A DNA stretch of 64,000 nucleotides from positions 2,604,001 to 2,668,000 of the forward strand of contig NZ_JABBFY010000001.1 in assembly GCF_012927115.1 (NCBI RefSeq), given 5' to 3'. Below, in pieces: positions 34,001 through 40,589 of the stretch. Both the position numbers and the translations under genes were made by a program. The first letter of the stretch is position 1, and every line of letters begins with the position of its first letter. The notes under the pieces were generated by a model. That model did not search any database and had not been told where the DNA came from. It saw nothing but the letters and a program-made list of their open reading frames with translations. Origin of the DNA: Sphingomonas sp. G-3-2-10. Its GTDB lineage: Bacteria; Pseudomonadota; Alphaproteobacteria; Sphingomonadales; Sphingomonadaceae.

Positions 34001-34301
34001 GCTCAGTCGTGCCATCGTCGAAGGCATGACCGAGAAGATGCGGGCGGTGGTCATGACCGGGTTCGTGCCTGCCATCGGCTTCGTGCCGATGGCGCTTGCG
34101 CACGGCACCGGCGCGGAGGTCCAGAAGCCGCTCGCGATGGTCGTGATCGGCGGCCTGATCGCCGCCACCGTCCTGACCCTGCTCGTCCTGCCGGCGATCA
34201 CCAAGGTGGTCCTCGGTCTGGGCGTATCCCGCAGGGACAAGGCTGAAGGCGATCAAGGCCCTTCCGCTCCGCACGACCCCCACACCGTCCACGCCAACTG
34301 A
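31038..34301 (+). CDS. czcA: RND heavy-metal efflux pump CzcA
   Basis: The 1087-residue protein is full length for the HME-RND family, with the repeated layout of helix 1, large periplasmic loop and bundle of helices. In TM4 the HME1 signature D-F-G-L-I-V-D-G-A-V-I-I-V-E-N is intact, with Asp426, Asp432 and Glu439 matching the proton-relay residues known from the Co/Zn/Cd pump CzcA of Cupriavidus. This supports export of Co, Zn or Cd rather than Cu or Ag. It acts in the inner membrane with CzcB and CzcC. A long antisense frame inside this gene is a shadow. Confidence 0.95.
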   Translation: MIANLIALSVRARWAIVLIFLVIAGVGTWQLSKLPIDAVPDITNRQVQINTVERALSPIEIEKRVTFPIETALAGIPGLETTRSLSRNGFSQVTAIFSDSTDLYFARQQVSERLSQARDTLPDGVQPQIGPVTTGLGEVLMYSVDFTHSGGKGATVKDGQPGWQSDGSFLTPEGDRLADDVSRAAYLRTVQDWIIRPQLRSVQGVAGIDSIGGFAKQYVVEPDPTKLSSYGISFSELAKGLEASNLSVGANFFNRGGEAFLVRADARIRDIDEIADAVVATRGGLPVTVKDVATVKVGGELRTGAASQNGHEAVIGTVLMLIGENSRIVAKAAGDKLEAINKSLPAGIKAVPVLDRSKLVNATVSTVQRNLIEGAILVAVALFLLLGNWRAAIIAVLVIPFSFLMMAMGMNAFKVPGNLMSLGALDFGLIVDGAVIIVENCLARLAHRQEHEGRILTLRERLEETMRASQEMIKPTVFGQAIILLAFAPLLMFTGVEGKTFSPMAITIMLALVAAFIISLTLVPALVALLIRGKVSEKEVWLIRKTKTGYLPLLDKAVAKPWRFIVAGFLFFAACVPVFSLLGQEFIPQLDEKNFAIASIRVPSVGLEQSLAMQRRVEAAVTRLPEVELMFSKTGTAEVATDPMPVNISDGFIILKPQDQWPAGVTSKADVLARIEKAIEGVAGQGYEVSQPIQLRFNELIAGVRGDVAIKLYGDDLDKMGAAAQRIVAVLKAVPGAADVKAEQTGGAPTLDVQFNRAAIARYGLTVEEVADTVAAAMGGREAGMLFEGDRRFEVTVRVPQATRESLDALASLPVLLPTEANGTRESVPLSSVATFRFNEGLNQISRENGKRRVVIQANVRGRDVGSFVTDALAAVDKVALPAGSYLEWGGQFENLRAASQRLSLVVPLCFAAIFGLLYMALGGFGRAASVFLAVPLGLAGGVFTLALTGISFSVSAAVGFICLAGVAVLNGLVVMTAIRERLDAGVELSRAIVEGMTEKMRAVVMTGFVPAIGFVPMALAHGTGAEVQKPLAMVVIGGLIAATVLTLLVLPAITKVVLGLGVSRRDKAEGDQGPSAPHDPHTVHAN

Positions 34302-34313
34302 GGAGCATCGCTC

Positions 34314-34655
34314 ATGGAAAACATTCGCCTGCTTCGCATCTACACCGATGAGGCAGCATATTTCGGGGACCGCAAGGTCCTCGAAGTGGTTGCCAGCCGC
34401 GCGCGCGACGCGCGGCTGGCCGGCGTCACGATCCTGGAGGCACTGATCGGTTTCGGCCGCTCGGCGCACCAGCATCGCCGCCATGTGCTCGAAAGTGATC
34501 GCTCGGTCGTGATCGAGATTATCGACGCCGAGGAAGCGCTGCGCAGCTTTGTCGCCTCGCTTTCGGACGTCCCCGGCGTCGGGCTGATCACGCTCGAAGC
34601 GGTGGAGGTGCTGGGCGGCAACACCGCCCTTCTCTCAAGAGCCGACCCGGCGTGA
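34314..34655 (+). CDS. DUF190 (PII-like) protein
   Basis: The 113-residue protein has the DUF190 pattern: L-L-R-I-Y-T-D-E near residue 6, A-G-V-T-I-L-E-A-L-I-G-F-G, then R-R-H-V-L-E-S-D. The family is structurally related to PII signalling proteins and is often encoded with metal or ion transporters. A role in sensing or adjusting efflux activity is suggested by location, 12 bases after czcA, but is unproven. Confidence 0.85.
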   Translation: MENIRLLRIYTDEAAYFGDRKVLEVVASRARDARLAGVTILEALIGFGRSAHQHRRHVLESDRSVVIEIIDAEEALRSFVASLSDVPGVGLITLEAVEVLGGNTALLSRADPA

Positions 34656-34661
34656 CGAACC

Positions 34662-34714
34662 GGGCGCGGCATCCGCTCCCGGCTCTGTCGAGCTGCTGGC
34701 CGGGTGCCGCGCCC
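34662..34714. other. Stable branched hairpin between DUF190 and ZIP genes
   Basis: A 14-bp stem with a single G-U type position (34662-34675 with 34701-34714) encloses 25 bases that can form a smaller GCTC/GAGC hairpin. No T tract follows on the coding strand, so it is not a typical terminator. It may stabilise or attenuate the message between the RND part and the ZIP/CDF/ATPase part of the block. Confidence 0.55.
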
Positions 34715-34755
34715 GCTTCAACTGTCGCCGCGAACCAGAACCGAAGGACACTTCG

Positions 34756-35442
34756 ATGCCGGTACTGAGCTACACAATCATCCCGCTACTGGCGATCCTG
34801 CTGGGGTCGATCGTCGCACTTGCCCGCCCGCCGGGCCCCCGCCTCGTCAGCGCGATGCAGCACCTCGCAGCGGGCGTCGTGTTCGCCGCCGCCGCGACCG
34901 AGATCGTCCCCCAGGTGATGCACGGTGCGTTCTGGGTGGCGACGCTGGTCGGGGGCGCGCTGGGTGTGGTCACCATGCTTGCCCTGAAAGCGTTCGAGGG
35001 CCAGTTCCGGGGGCCGGCCGCCTTGTTGGGCGCCGTCGCGATCGACATCGCGATCGACGGCCTGGTTCTTGGCCTGGCCTTTGTCGTCGGAGCGAAGGCG
35101 GGGCTGTTGCTCACCATCGCGCTCACCCTTGAAGTGCTCTTCCTTGGCCTCACGCTGACAACCGAGCTCAGCGAGTCGATCCGGTCGAAGGCCAAGATCA
35201 TAATGATCGTGGCCGCGATCGCGCTCCTGCTGCCCGGCGGCGCCGCGATCGGCCTGACCGTGGCCGAGCTTCCCCCCGCCGTGATCGTCGGCTTTTTGAG
35301 CTTCGGCCTGATGGCTTTGCTCTACCTCGTGACCGAAGAGCTGCTCACCGACGCGCATGCCAAACGGGATACCCCGCTGGTCGCCGCCATGTTCTTCGTC
35401 GGTTTCCTCGCCCTGCTCCTGATCGAGGAGTTGATGGCGTGA
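34756..35442 (+). CDS. ZIP-family metal transporter
   Basis: The 228-residue membrane protein has the ZIP pattern with about eight hydrophobic helices. The polar metal-site residues are conserved: H-L-A-A-G-V-V-F-A-A-A-A-T-E in one helix and A-I-D-G-L-V-L-G-L and T-L-E-V-L-F-L-G-L in later helices. ZIP proteins usually import Zn or Fe. Members sitting in efflux operons may import selectively or work in reverse, which cannot be decided here. Its stop overlaps the CDF start by four bases. Confidence 0.85.
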   Translation: MPVLSYTIIPLLAILLGSIVALARPPGPRLVSAMQHLAAGVVFAAAATEIVPQVMHGAFWVATLVGGALGVVTMLALKAFEGQFRGPAALLGAVAIDIAIDGLVLGLAFVVGAKAGLLLTIALTLEVLFLGLTLTTELSESIRSKAKIIMIVAAIALLLPGGAAIGLTVAELPPAVIVGFLSFGLMALLYLVTEELLTDAHAKRDTPLVAAMFFVGFLALLLIEELMA

Positions 35443-36038
35443 CCGCCGAACCTGCGAGCGAAGGCGGCAAGACGGGCGAGCGGCGCGCGCTCTGGATTGT
35501 CCTGCTCCTCAATCTCGGCCTCACGGTCGCTTTCCTCATCGCCGGGCTGAAGGCGGATTCGAGCGCCCTGATCGCCAACGGCATCGACAATGCATCGGAC
35601 AGCATCGTCTATGCGATCAGCCTCGTGGCGCTTGGACGCGCAGCGCGACTGAAACGATTGGCGGCGCGCGTCTGCGGCATCCTGCTCCTGCTGTTCGCAC
35701 TCGGCGTGGTCGCGGATGTAGTTCGCCGTTTCCTTGAGGGCAGCGAGCCGATCGGCGGAACCATGATCCTGATGGCGGCGGCGGCTGCCGTCATCAATGC
35801 CGCCTGCCTCCTCGTCCTGCGCCGGATCGAATCGCCCGACGTCAATTTGCGCGCCGCGAAGACGTTCAGCTTCAACGACTTCATCTCGAACGGCGGCGTC
35901 CTCGCCGGCGGCATCCTGGTGAGCCTGACCGCTGCCAATTGGCCCGACCTTGTCGTCGGCGCCGCAACCGCACTCATTGCCCTGTGGGGCGGCGTCTCGA
36001 TCCTGCGGGACGTACAACATGAAGGATCTACCCAATGA
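35439..36038 (+). CDS. Short cation-diffusion-facilitator family transporter
   Basis: The 199-residue protein has about six membrane helices and the CDF pattern L-T-V-A-F-L-I-A-G followed by the TM2 site D-N-A-S-D (DxxxD, as in the zinc exporter YiiP). The TM5 site, normally HxxxD, reads N-D-F-I-S-N here. The soluble C-terminal domain of typical CDF proteins is missing, so it is a compact form. It probably exports divalent metal from the cytoplasm to the periplasm, where CzcCBA could take over. It overlaps both neighbours by four bases. Confidence 0.78.
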   Translation: MTAEPASEGGKTGERRALWIVLLLNLGLTVAFLIAGLKADSSALIANGIDNASDSIVYAISLVALGRAARLKRLAARVCGILLLLFALGVVADVVRRFLEGSEPIGGTMILMAAAAAVINAACLLVLRRIESPDVNLRAAKTFSFNDFISNGGVLAGGILVSLTAANWPDLVVGAATALIALWGGVSILRDVQHEGSTQ

Positions 36039-38569
36039 GCGCCAAGCTCCGCCTCGACATCCCCGTCATCCTGCCCGAGATCCCCGATACTGCCGACGCC
36101 TGCGTCAAGCGGCTCATGGCGGAGCTCAGCGGCAGGCCCGGCATCGAGCAGGTCCATGTCGTCAAGGCCTCAGCGGCCAATGCGCAGGCGCAGCTATGCG
36201 TGCACTATGACCCGACGGTCCTGTCTCTAGCGCGGATCACAGACGTCGTCATTCGCGCAGGGGCAAAGCTGACCGAGAGCTACGGGCATCTTGCCCTGAA
36301 CGTCGATGGGATCACGCATCAGCGCCGGGCGCGCAGCGTTTCGGAACAATTGCTGCGAGTAAAAGGCGTGATCGAGGCCGAGGCCAGCGCCGCAGGCAAT
36401 GTCCGCATCGAGTTTGACCGCACCTCTGTATCCGAGGAGGCACTGCGGAGCTTTCTTGGCCAGATCGGTGTCCATGAAAGCACAGCGAAGGCCGCAAAGC
36501 ATCCGAAGGACGAAGGTCCTGCTGCCGCCAAGCCTGTCGACAGCCAAGATCACAAGCCGGGCGAAAAACACGACCATGGCGACGAACACGATCATGGAAA
36601 TGCGGAGGGCGGTCACGAGCACGCCCATGGCGGGATCTTCGGCGCGAACAGCGAACTGATCTTTGCGCTGCTCTGCGGCGCCTTGCTCGGCATCGGCTTC
36701 GCGATCGAGAAGTTGACCGTTGCACCGGCATGGGTGCCGATGGCGATGTTCATCACGGCCTATGGCTTTGGCGGCTATTTCACGCTGCGCGAGGCGATCG
36801 ACAATCTCAAGCTCAAGCGGTTCGAGATCGACACGCTGATGCTGGTCGCGGCGGCCGGCGCGGGCGCGCTCGGCGCCTGGGCCGAAGGCGCCCTGCTCCT
36901 CTTCCTGTTCAGCTTGGGCCACGCCCTCGAGCATTACGCGATGGGCCGCGCCAAGCGCGCGATCGAGGCGCTCGCCGAACTCGCACCCGACACCGCGCTC
37001 GTTCGGCGCGACGATCGCGAACAGGAAATTCCAGTCGAAGAGCTCGCGATTGGCGACGTCGTCATCGTGAAGCCCGACGAACGGATCGCGGCCGACGGAT
37101 TCCTCATCAAGGGCACCAGCAGCGTCAACCAGGCGCCCGTGACCGGGGAAAGCATGCCCGTCGACAAGCGGCCGGTGATGGACCACGCGGCGGCGAGTGC
37201 GGCGCCCGAAACAGTCGAGGGCGCCTTCCGCGTTTTCGCGGGCACGATCAACGGTAGCGGCCTGATCGAGATCGAAGTTACCCGAACCTCCGCCAACAGC
37301 ACGCTGGCGAAGGTCGTAAAGATGGTGAGCGAGGCGGAGACCCAGCGCTCGCCGACCCAGCGTTTCACCGACCGGTTCGAGCGTATCTTCGTCCCCGCCG
37401 TGCTCGCGCTTACCGTCGCTTTGCTATTCGCCTGGGTCGTCGTCGACGAGCCGTTCCGCGACAGCTTCTACCGCGCGATGGCGGTGCTGGTTGCCGCAAG
37501 CCCTTGTGCCCTGGCGATCGCCACGCCCAGCGCCGTGCTTTCGGGCGTGGCGCGAGCGGCGCGCGGCGGCGTCCTGGTGAAGGGCGGCGGCCCACTCGAA
37601 AATCTCGGTTCGCTGACCGCGATAGCATTCGACAAAACCGGCACGCTGACCGAAGGCCGTCCGCGGATTACCGACGTCGTCCCCGCAGACGGCGTTGCCG
37701 AGGACGAATTGCTCGCCATCGCGATTGCGGTCGAGAAGCTCAGCAATCACCCGCTCGCGCGTGCCATCGCCAGCGACGGTGCCGACCGCCTCGGCGAGCG
37801 GGCGCTTCCCACCGCCAGCGATCTCGGCAGCCTGACCGGGCGCGGCGTCACCGCCCAGGTCGATGGCGAGACGGTGCTGATTGGCAAGGCCGAGATGTTC
37901 GGCGCCGACGGCGTCGCGCCGCTCTCCCCGGCCATGGCCGAGGCGATCGCGAAACTCCGAGAGGATGGCAGGACAACGATGGTCGTGCGTCGTGGCGACA
38001 AGGATCTGGGCGCGATCGGGCTGATGGACACGCCGCGCGAGGCGGCCAAGGCGACGCTCGCACGGCTGCGCAAGCTCGGCATCACCCGGATGATCATGAT
38101 CTCCGGCGACAACCAGAAGGTCGCCGAAGCGATTGCCGCCGAAGTCGGGATCGACGAAGCGATCGGCGACCTCATGCCCGAGGACAAGGTCGACGCGATC
38201 CGCAAGCTGCGCGATCAAGGTAAGGTCGCGATGGTCGGCGACGGGGTCAATGATGCGCCGGCGATGGCCAACGCCACCGTGGGCATCGCGATGGGCGCAG
38301 CCGGATCGGACGTCGCGCTTGAGACCGCCGATGTCGCGCTGATGGCCGATGACCTCGCCCATCTGCCGTTCGCGGTCGGACTCAGCCGCAGCACCCGCGC
38401 CATCATCCGCCAGAACGTCTTCGTCAGTCTCGGCGTCGTCGCCATTCTCGTTCCTGCGACGATCTTGGGTCTCGGGATTGGCCCGGCCGTGGCCGCGCAT
38501 GAAGGCTCGACCCTGCTGGTCGTGTTCAACGCGCTGCGGCTGCTCGCTTATCGGGACCGTGGCGTATGA
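36035..38569 (+). CDS. P1B-4-type metal-exporting ATPase (CzcP/CadA-like)
   Basis: The 844-residue protein has the P-type signature F-D-K-T-G-T-L-T (phosphorylated Asp533), the G-D-G-V-N-D hinge, an S-P-C metal site in the membrane (Ser489-Cys491) and H-E-G-S-T in the last helices (His822). SPC plus HEGxT is the P1B-4 signature, a group linked to Zn, Cd, Co or Fe export, unlike the CPC of ZntA. The N-terminal about 200 residues hold two HMA-like folds without CxxC and a His-rich stretch (D-H-G-D-E-H-D-H-G, then G-H-E-H-A-H-G). The gene overlaps the CDF gene and the SRPBCC gene. Confidence 0.9.
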   Translation: MSAKLRLDIPVILPEIPDTADACVKRLMAELSGRPGIEQVHVVKASAANAQAQLCVHYDPTVLSLARITDVVIRAGAKLTESYGHLALNVDGITHQRRARSVSEQLLRVKGVIEAEASAAGNVRIEFDRTSVSEEALRSFLGQIGVHESTAKAAKHPKDEGPAAAKPVDSQDHKPGEKHDHGDEHDHGNAEGGHEHAHGGIFGANSELIFALLCGALLGIGFAIEKLTVAPAWVPMAMFITAYGFGGYFTLREAIDNLKLKRFEIDTLMLVAAAGAGALGAWAEGALLLFLFSLGHALEHYAMGRAKRAIEALAELAPDTALVRRDDREQEIPVEELAIGDVVIVKPDERIAADGFLIKGTSSVNQAPVTGESMPVDKRPVMDHAAASAAPETVEGAFRVFAGTINGSGLIEIEVTRTSANSTLAKVVKMVSEAETQRSPTQRFTDRFERIFVPAVLALTVALLFAWVVVDEPFRDSFYRAMAVLVAASPCALAIATPSAVLSGVARAARGGVLVKGGGPLENLGSLTAIAFDKTGTLTEGRPRITDVVPADGVAEDELLAIAIAVEKLSNHPLARAIASDGADRLGERALPTASDLGSLTGRGVTAQVDGETVLIGKAEMFGADGVAPLSPAMAEAIAKLREDGRTTMVVRRGDKDLGAIGLMDTPREAAKATLARLRKLGITRMIMISGDNQKVAEAIAAEVGIDEAIGDLMPEDKVDAIRKLRDQGKVAMVGDGVNDAPAMANATVGIAMGAAGSDVALETADVALMADDLAHLPFAVGLSRSTRAIIRQNVFVSLGVVAILVPATILGLGIGPAVAAHEGSTLLVVFNALRLLAYRDRGV

Positions 38570-39048
38570 TCGCCGTCGAGAACGAGATCGCCGTGGCCGC
38601 GCCCCCGTCGAAGGTATGGCGCCTGCTGGCGGACTTTGCGCACTACCGCGATTGGCATCCGTTCATCCGGTTGATCGGCGAAGCCAGGGCGGGCGCGGAG
38701 ATCAACTATGAATATACCAGCGTCATGCGCACCCGGAGGAAGCGCTATTCGCCGGCCACGATCACGCGCTTCGAGCGCAACGCCGCATTGGAATGGACGA
38801 TGGGGATCCGCCATCTCTTCCAGCACGTGGAAAGCTACGAGCTCACCGCGCATCCTCTTGGCACCCGGTTGCGCCATCGCATCGAATACCGAGGCGTCGT
38901 CTCGATCCTGTTTCGAGGCGGCCCAAGCGATGCCGCGCATGCGCGCATATGCGAGGCAGACAGCGTCCTGCGTAGCCGTTTCGCCGGAAAGAAGCCTTCT
39001 CCGGCCGGAAAGCCAAAAGCAGGGGGCGGCAAAAGGCCGCGCCGATGA
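38566..39048 (+). CDS. SRPBCC-family protein
   Basis: The 160-residue protein resembles START/polyketide-cyclase-like SRPBCC proteins: an initial I-A-V-A-A-P-P-S-K-V-W-R-L-L-A-D-F, W-H-P-F-I, and a C-terminal long helix around H-A-R-I-C-E-A-D. The fold binds hydrophobic ligands. No enzymatic role can be given. It overlaps the ATPase stop by four bases, so it belongs to the metal block although no metal-binding motif is visible. The C-terminus is basic (K-R-P-R-R). Confidence 0.75.
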   Translation: MIAVENEIAVAAPPSKVWRLLADFAHYRDWHPFIRLIGEARAGAEINYEYTSVMRTRRKRYSPATITRFERNAALEWTMGIRHLFQHVESYELTAHPLGTRLRHRIEYRGVVSILFRGGPSDAAHARICEADSVLRSRFAGKKPSPAGKPKAGGGKRPRR

Positions 39049-39113
39049 CAGTCAACGGCATCCCGATCGCACGAAGCGTGCAGGCCTGACACCGCCGAGA
39101 TGAAGGATCGCGC

Positions 39114-39617
39114 ATGAATTTCCCAGTGTCCGGAATGCCGGAGATTCTGTCCCACCTGGTCAGCCTTGCGATTGCCTATGCGCTGGCTTTGCCGATCGGA
39201 TGGGACAGAGAGAAGGAAGAGCGAAGCGCGGGCGTGCGTACGTTCCCGCTCGTAGCGATTGCGAGCTGCGGATTCGTGCTGGTGGCTATCGCGGTGCTCG
39301 GCCCCGAATCGACGGGCCAGTCGCGCATTCTCGAGGGCCTGATCACCGGCGTCGGGTTTATAGGCGGTGGTGCGATCCTGAAGCAGGGGGATCGCGCGGC
39401 GGGTACAGCGACTGCCGCAAGCCTGTGGGCAACCGGCGCTATCGGCGGAGCGGTCGGCTACGGACTGTACGATATTGCCGCGTTCCTCAGCCTCGTCACC
39501 TTCCTGACACTGCGCTCGTCGCGCCCGCTCAAACAACAGGCGCTGGATGCGGCGGAGCAGTCGCCCGGACCCGTGGTTGCGGGCCCGCCTGACAAGGGCG
39601 GTCTCATGCCACCGTGA
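39114..39617 (+). CDS. MgtC/SapB-family membrane protein
   Basis: The 167-residue membrane protein carries the MgtC signature: A-L-P-I-G-W-D-R-E (the conserved G-x-x-R-E loop), R-T-F-P-L-V-A-I, G-V-G-F-I-G-G-G-A-I and T-A-A-S-L-W-A-T-G-A-I-G. It lacks the C-terminal ACT-like domain of Salmonella MgtC, so it is the short type. MgtC proteins relate to magnesium limitation and modulate membrane ATPases. Here it follows a metal-exporting P-type ATPase. GAAGGA lies upstream of the ATG. Confidence 0.88.
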   Translation: MNFPVSGMPEILSHLVSLAIAYALALPIGWDREKEERSAGVRTFPLVAIASCGFVLVAIAVLGPESTGQSRILEGLITGVGFIGGGAILKQGDRAAGTATAASLWATGAIGGAVGYGLYDIAAFLSLVTFLTLRSSRPLKQQALDAAEQSPGPVVAGPPDKGGLMPP

Positions 39618-39674
39618 TGCAAGCGAATCCTCTGACGCTCGCAAGGCAGACTTAGCCACACCCAGGAGACTCAC

Positions 39675-39974
39675 ATGACCCAGAATACCGGCCCGATGGC
39701 CTGCCCCGTTGACGGGACCACGCTTACGATGAGCGAACGACAAGGTATCGAGATCGACTATTGTCCGGCATGCCGCGGCGTGTGGCTCGACCGCGGCGAA
39801 CTCGACAAGATCATTGAACGGAACACGGCCGTCCCTCCGGGTGTCGCCCGTGGAGATGACCGGCAGGACTATGAAGAGCAACGCCAACGCGGTCATGGAG
39901 GCGGTCATGGTTCAGGCCATGGCTATCGCGGGCGAGACCGCAAGAAGTCCTTCCTGAGTGAGCTGTTCGACTAG
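39675..39974 (+). CDS. Zinc-ribbon (zf-TFIIB) protein
   Basis: The 99-residue protein has a four-cysteine ribbon-like motif: C-P-V-D-G near residue 10 (one cysteine) and Y-C-P-A-C-R-G-V-W-L-D-R-G-E-L near 29-43, the exact pattern of zf-TFIIB proteins. A His/Gly stretch (H-G-G-G-H-G-S-G-H-G) and a basic C-terminal tail follow. Function of the family is not established; zinc binding is likely. It is the last gene of the metal block. Confidence 0.85.
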   Translation: MTQNTGPMACPVDGTTLTMSERQGIEIDYCPACRGVWLDRGELDKIIERNTAVPPGVARGDDRQDYEEQRQRGHGGGHGSGHGYRGRDRKKSFLSELFD

Positions 39975-40133
39975 ACGCCCGCAATTGCCCTGAGCCGGGC
40001 GCAAGGCGCGCGACCACGAGACCGACAAGCAAATCTACAGCTCCGGGGACCCGGCCTCGGCAGACGGCCATTGAGCCGCCAGCGACAGCACACCCGCCCG
40101 AAGAAGCGCCACGCTGTCGCATCCGGGACCAGA

Positions 40134-40589
40134 TCAATCCGGCGCCTCGTCGATACGGTGAGAGCCTTCTGTGTCCGAGCCGCTGATATCTTCCGAAATC
40201 TCGTTGCGCAGTCGCGGCCCGAATTCCAAGCGGCGATTAAGCGTCTCGACGAACCGCTCCCAGCGCTCCTTGCCCATCGCCTGGGCGGCGGCGAGTGCCG
40301 TGTCGGGAAGTGGCGGATTGTTGATCAGCCAGAACCGGACGAACAGTGCGACCGTCTCGTTGCCGAGTTCGACATGCCAGGCGAGCCGATCGGCCTGACG
40401 GGACAGCCGGTCCAGCCGCCGGCTCAGCACAGCCTCTAGATGCTCGCTGCTGTCTCCCGACAGGAACGAAGACAAGGCGGTCTCGACGACCAGCGCCTGC
40501 GGCACCCGCTTGCGCGCCGCATAGTCGGCCAGTTGGGCCGACAGGTCGGCCGGGAGCCTGAAGGTGTGCTTGATGCGAAGTGCGTTCAT
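40134..40589 (-). CDS. CopG/ribbon-helix-helix regulator of transfer genes
   Basis: The 151-residue protein has an N-terminal RHH pattern (R-I-K-H-T-F-R-L-P-A-D-L) followed by helical regions with L-D-R-L-S-R-Q-A-D-R-L. In related elements this gene sits between traG and trbB and is thought to be a transfer regulator. Here its start overlaps the traG stop by four bases, but its 3' side abuts the convergent metal block rather than trbB. Confidence 0.85.
   Translation of the reverse strand: MNALRIKHTFRLPADLSAQLADYAARKRVPQALVVETALSSFLSGDSSEHLEAVLSRRLDRLSRQADRLAWHVELGNETVALFVRFWLINNPPLPDTALAAAQAMGKERWERFVETLNRRLEFGPRLRNEISEDISGSDTEGSHRIDEAPD

Noticed and set aside
34662..34714. Possible NiCo (czcD-type) riboswitch
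   Set aside because: I could not match the conserved junction elements of that riboswitch; only a stable branched hairpin is evident.
27706..39975. The 9-base sequence TCGACTAGA occurs at 27706-27714 and 39967-39975, on both sides of the metal block
   Set aside because: It could be a target-site duplication, but two 300-bp windows share a given-length match this long by chance in roughly a third of cases. The right copy also lies within the end of the zinc-ribbon gene and no transposase is present.
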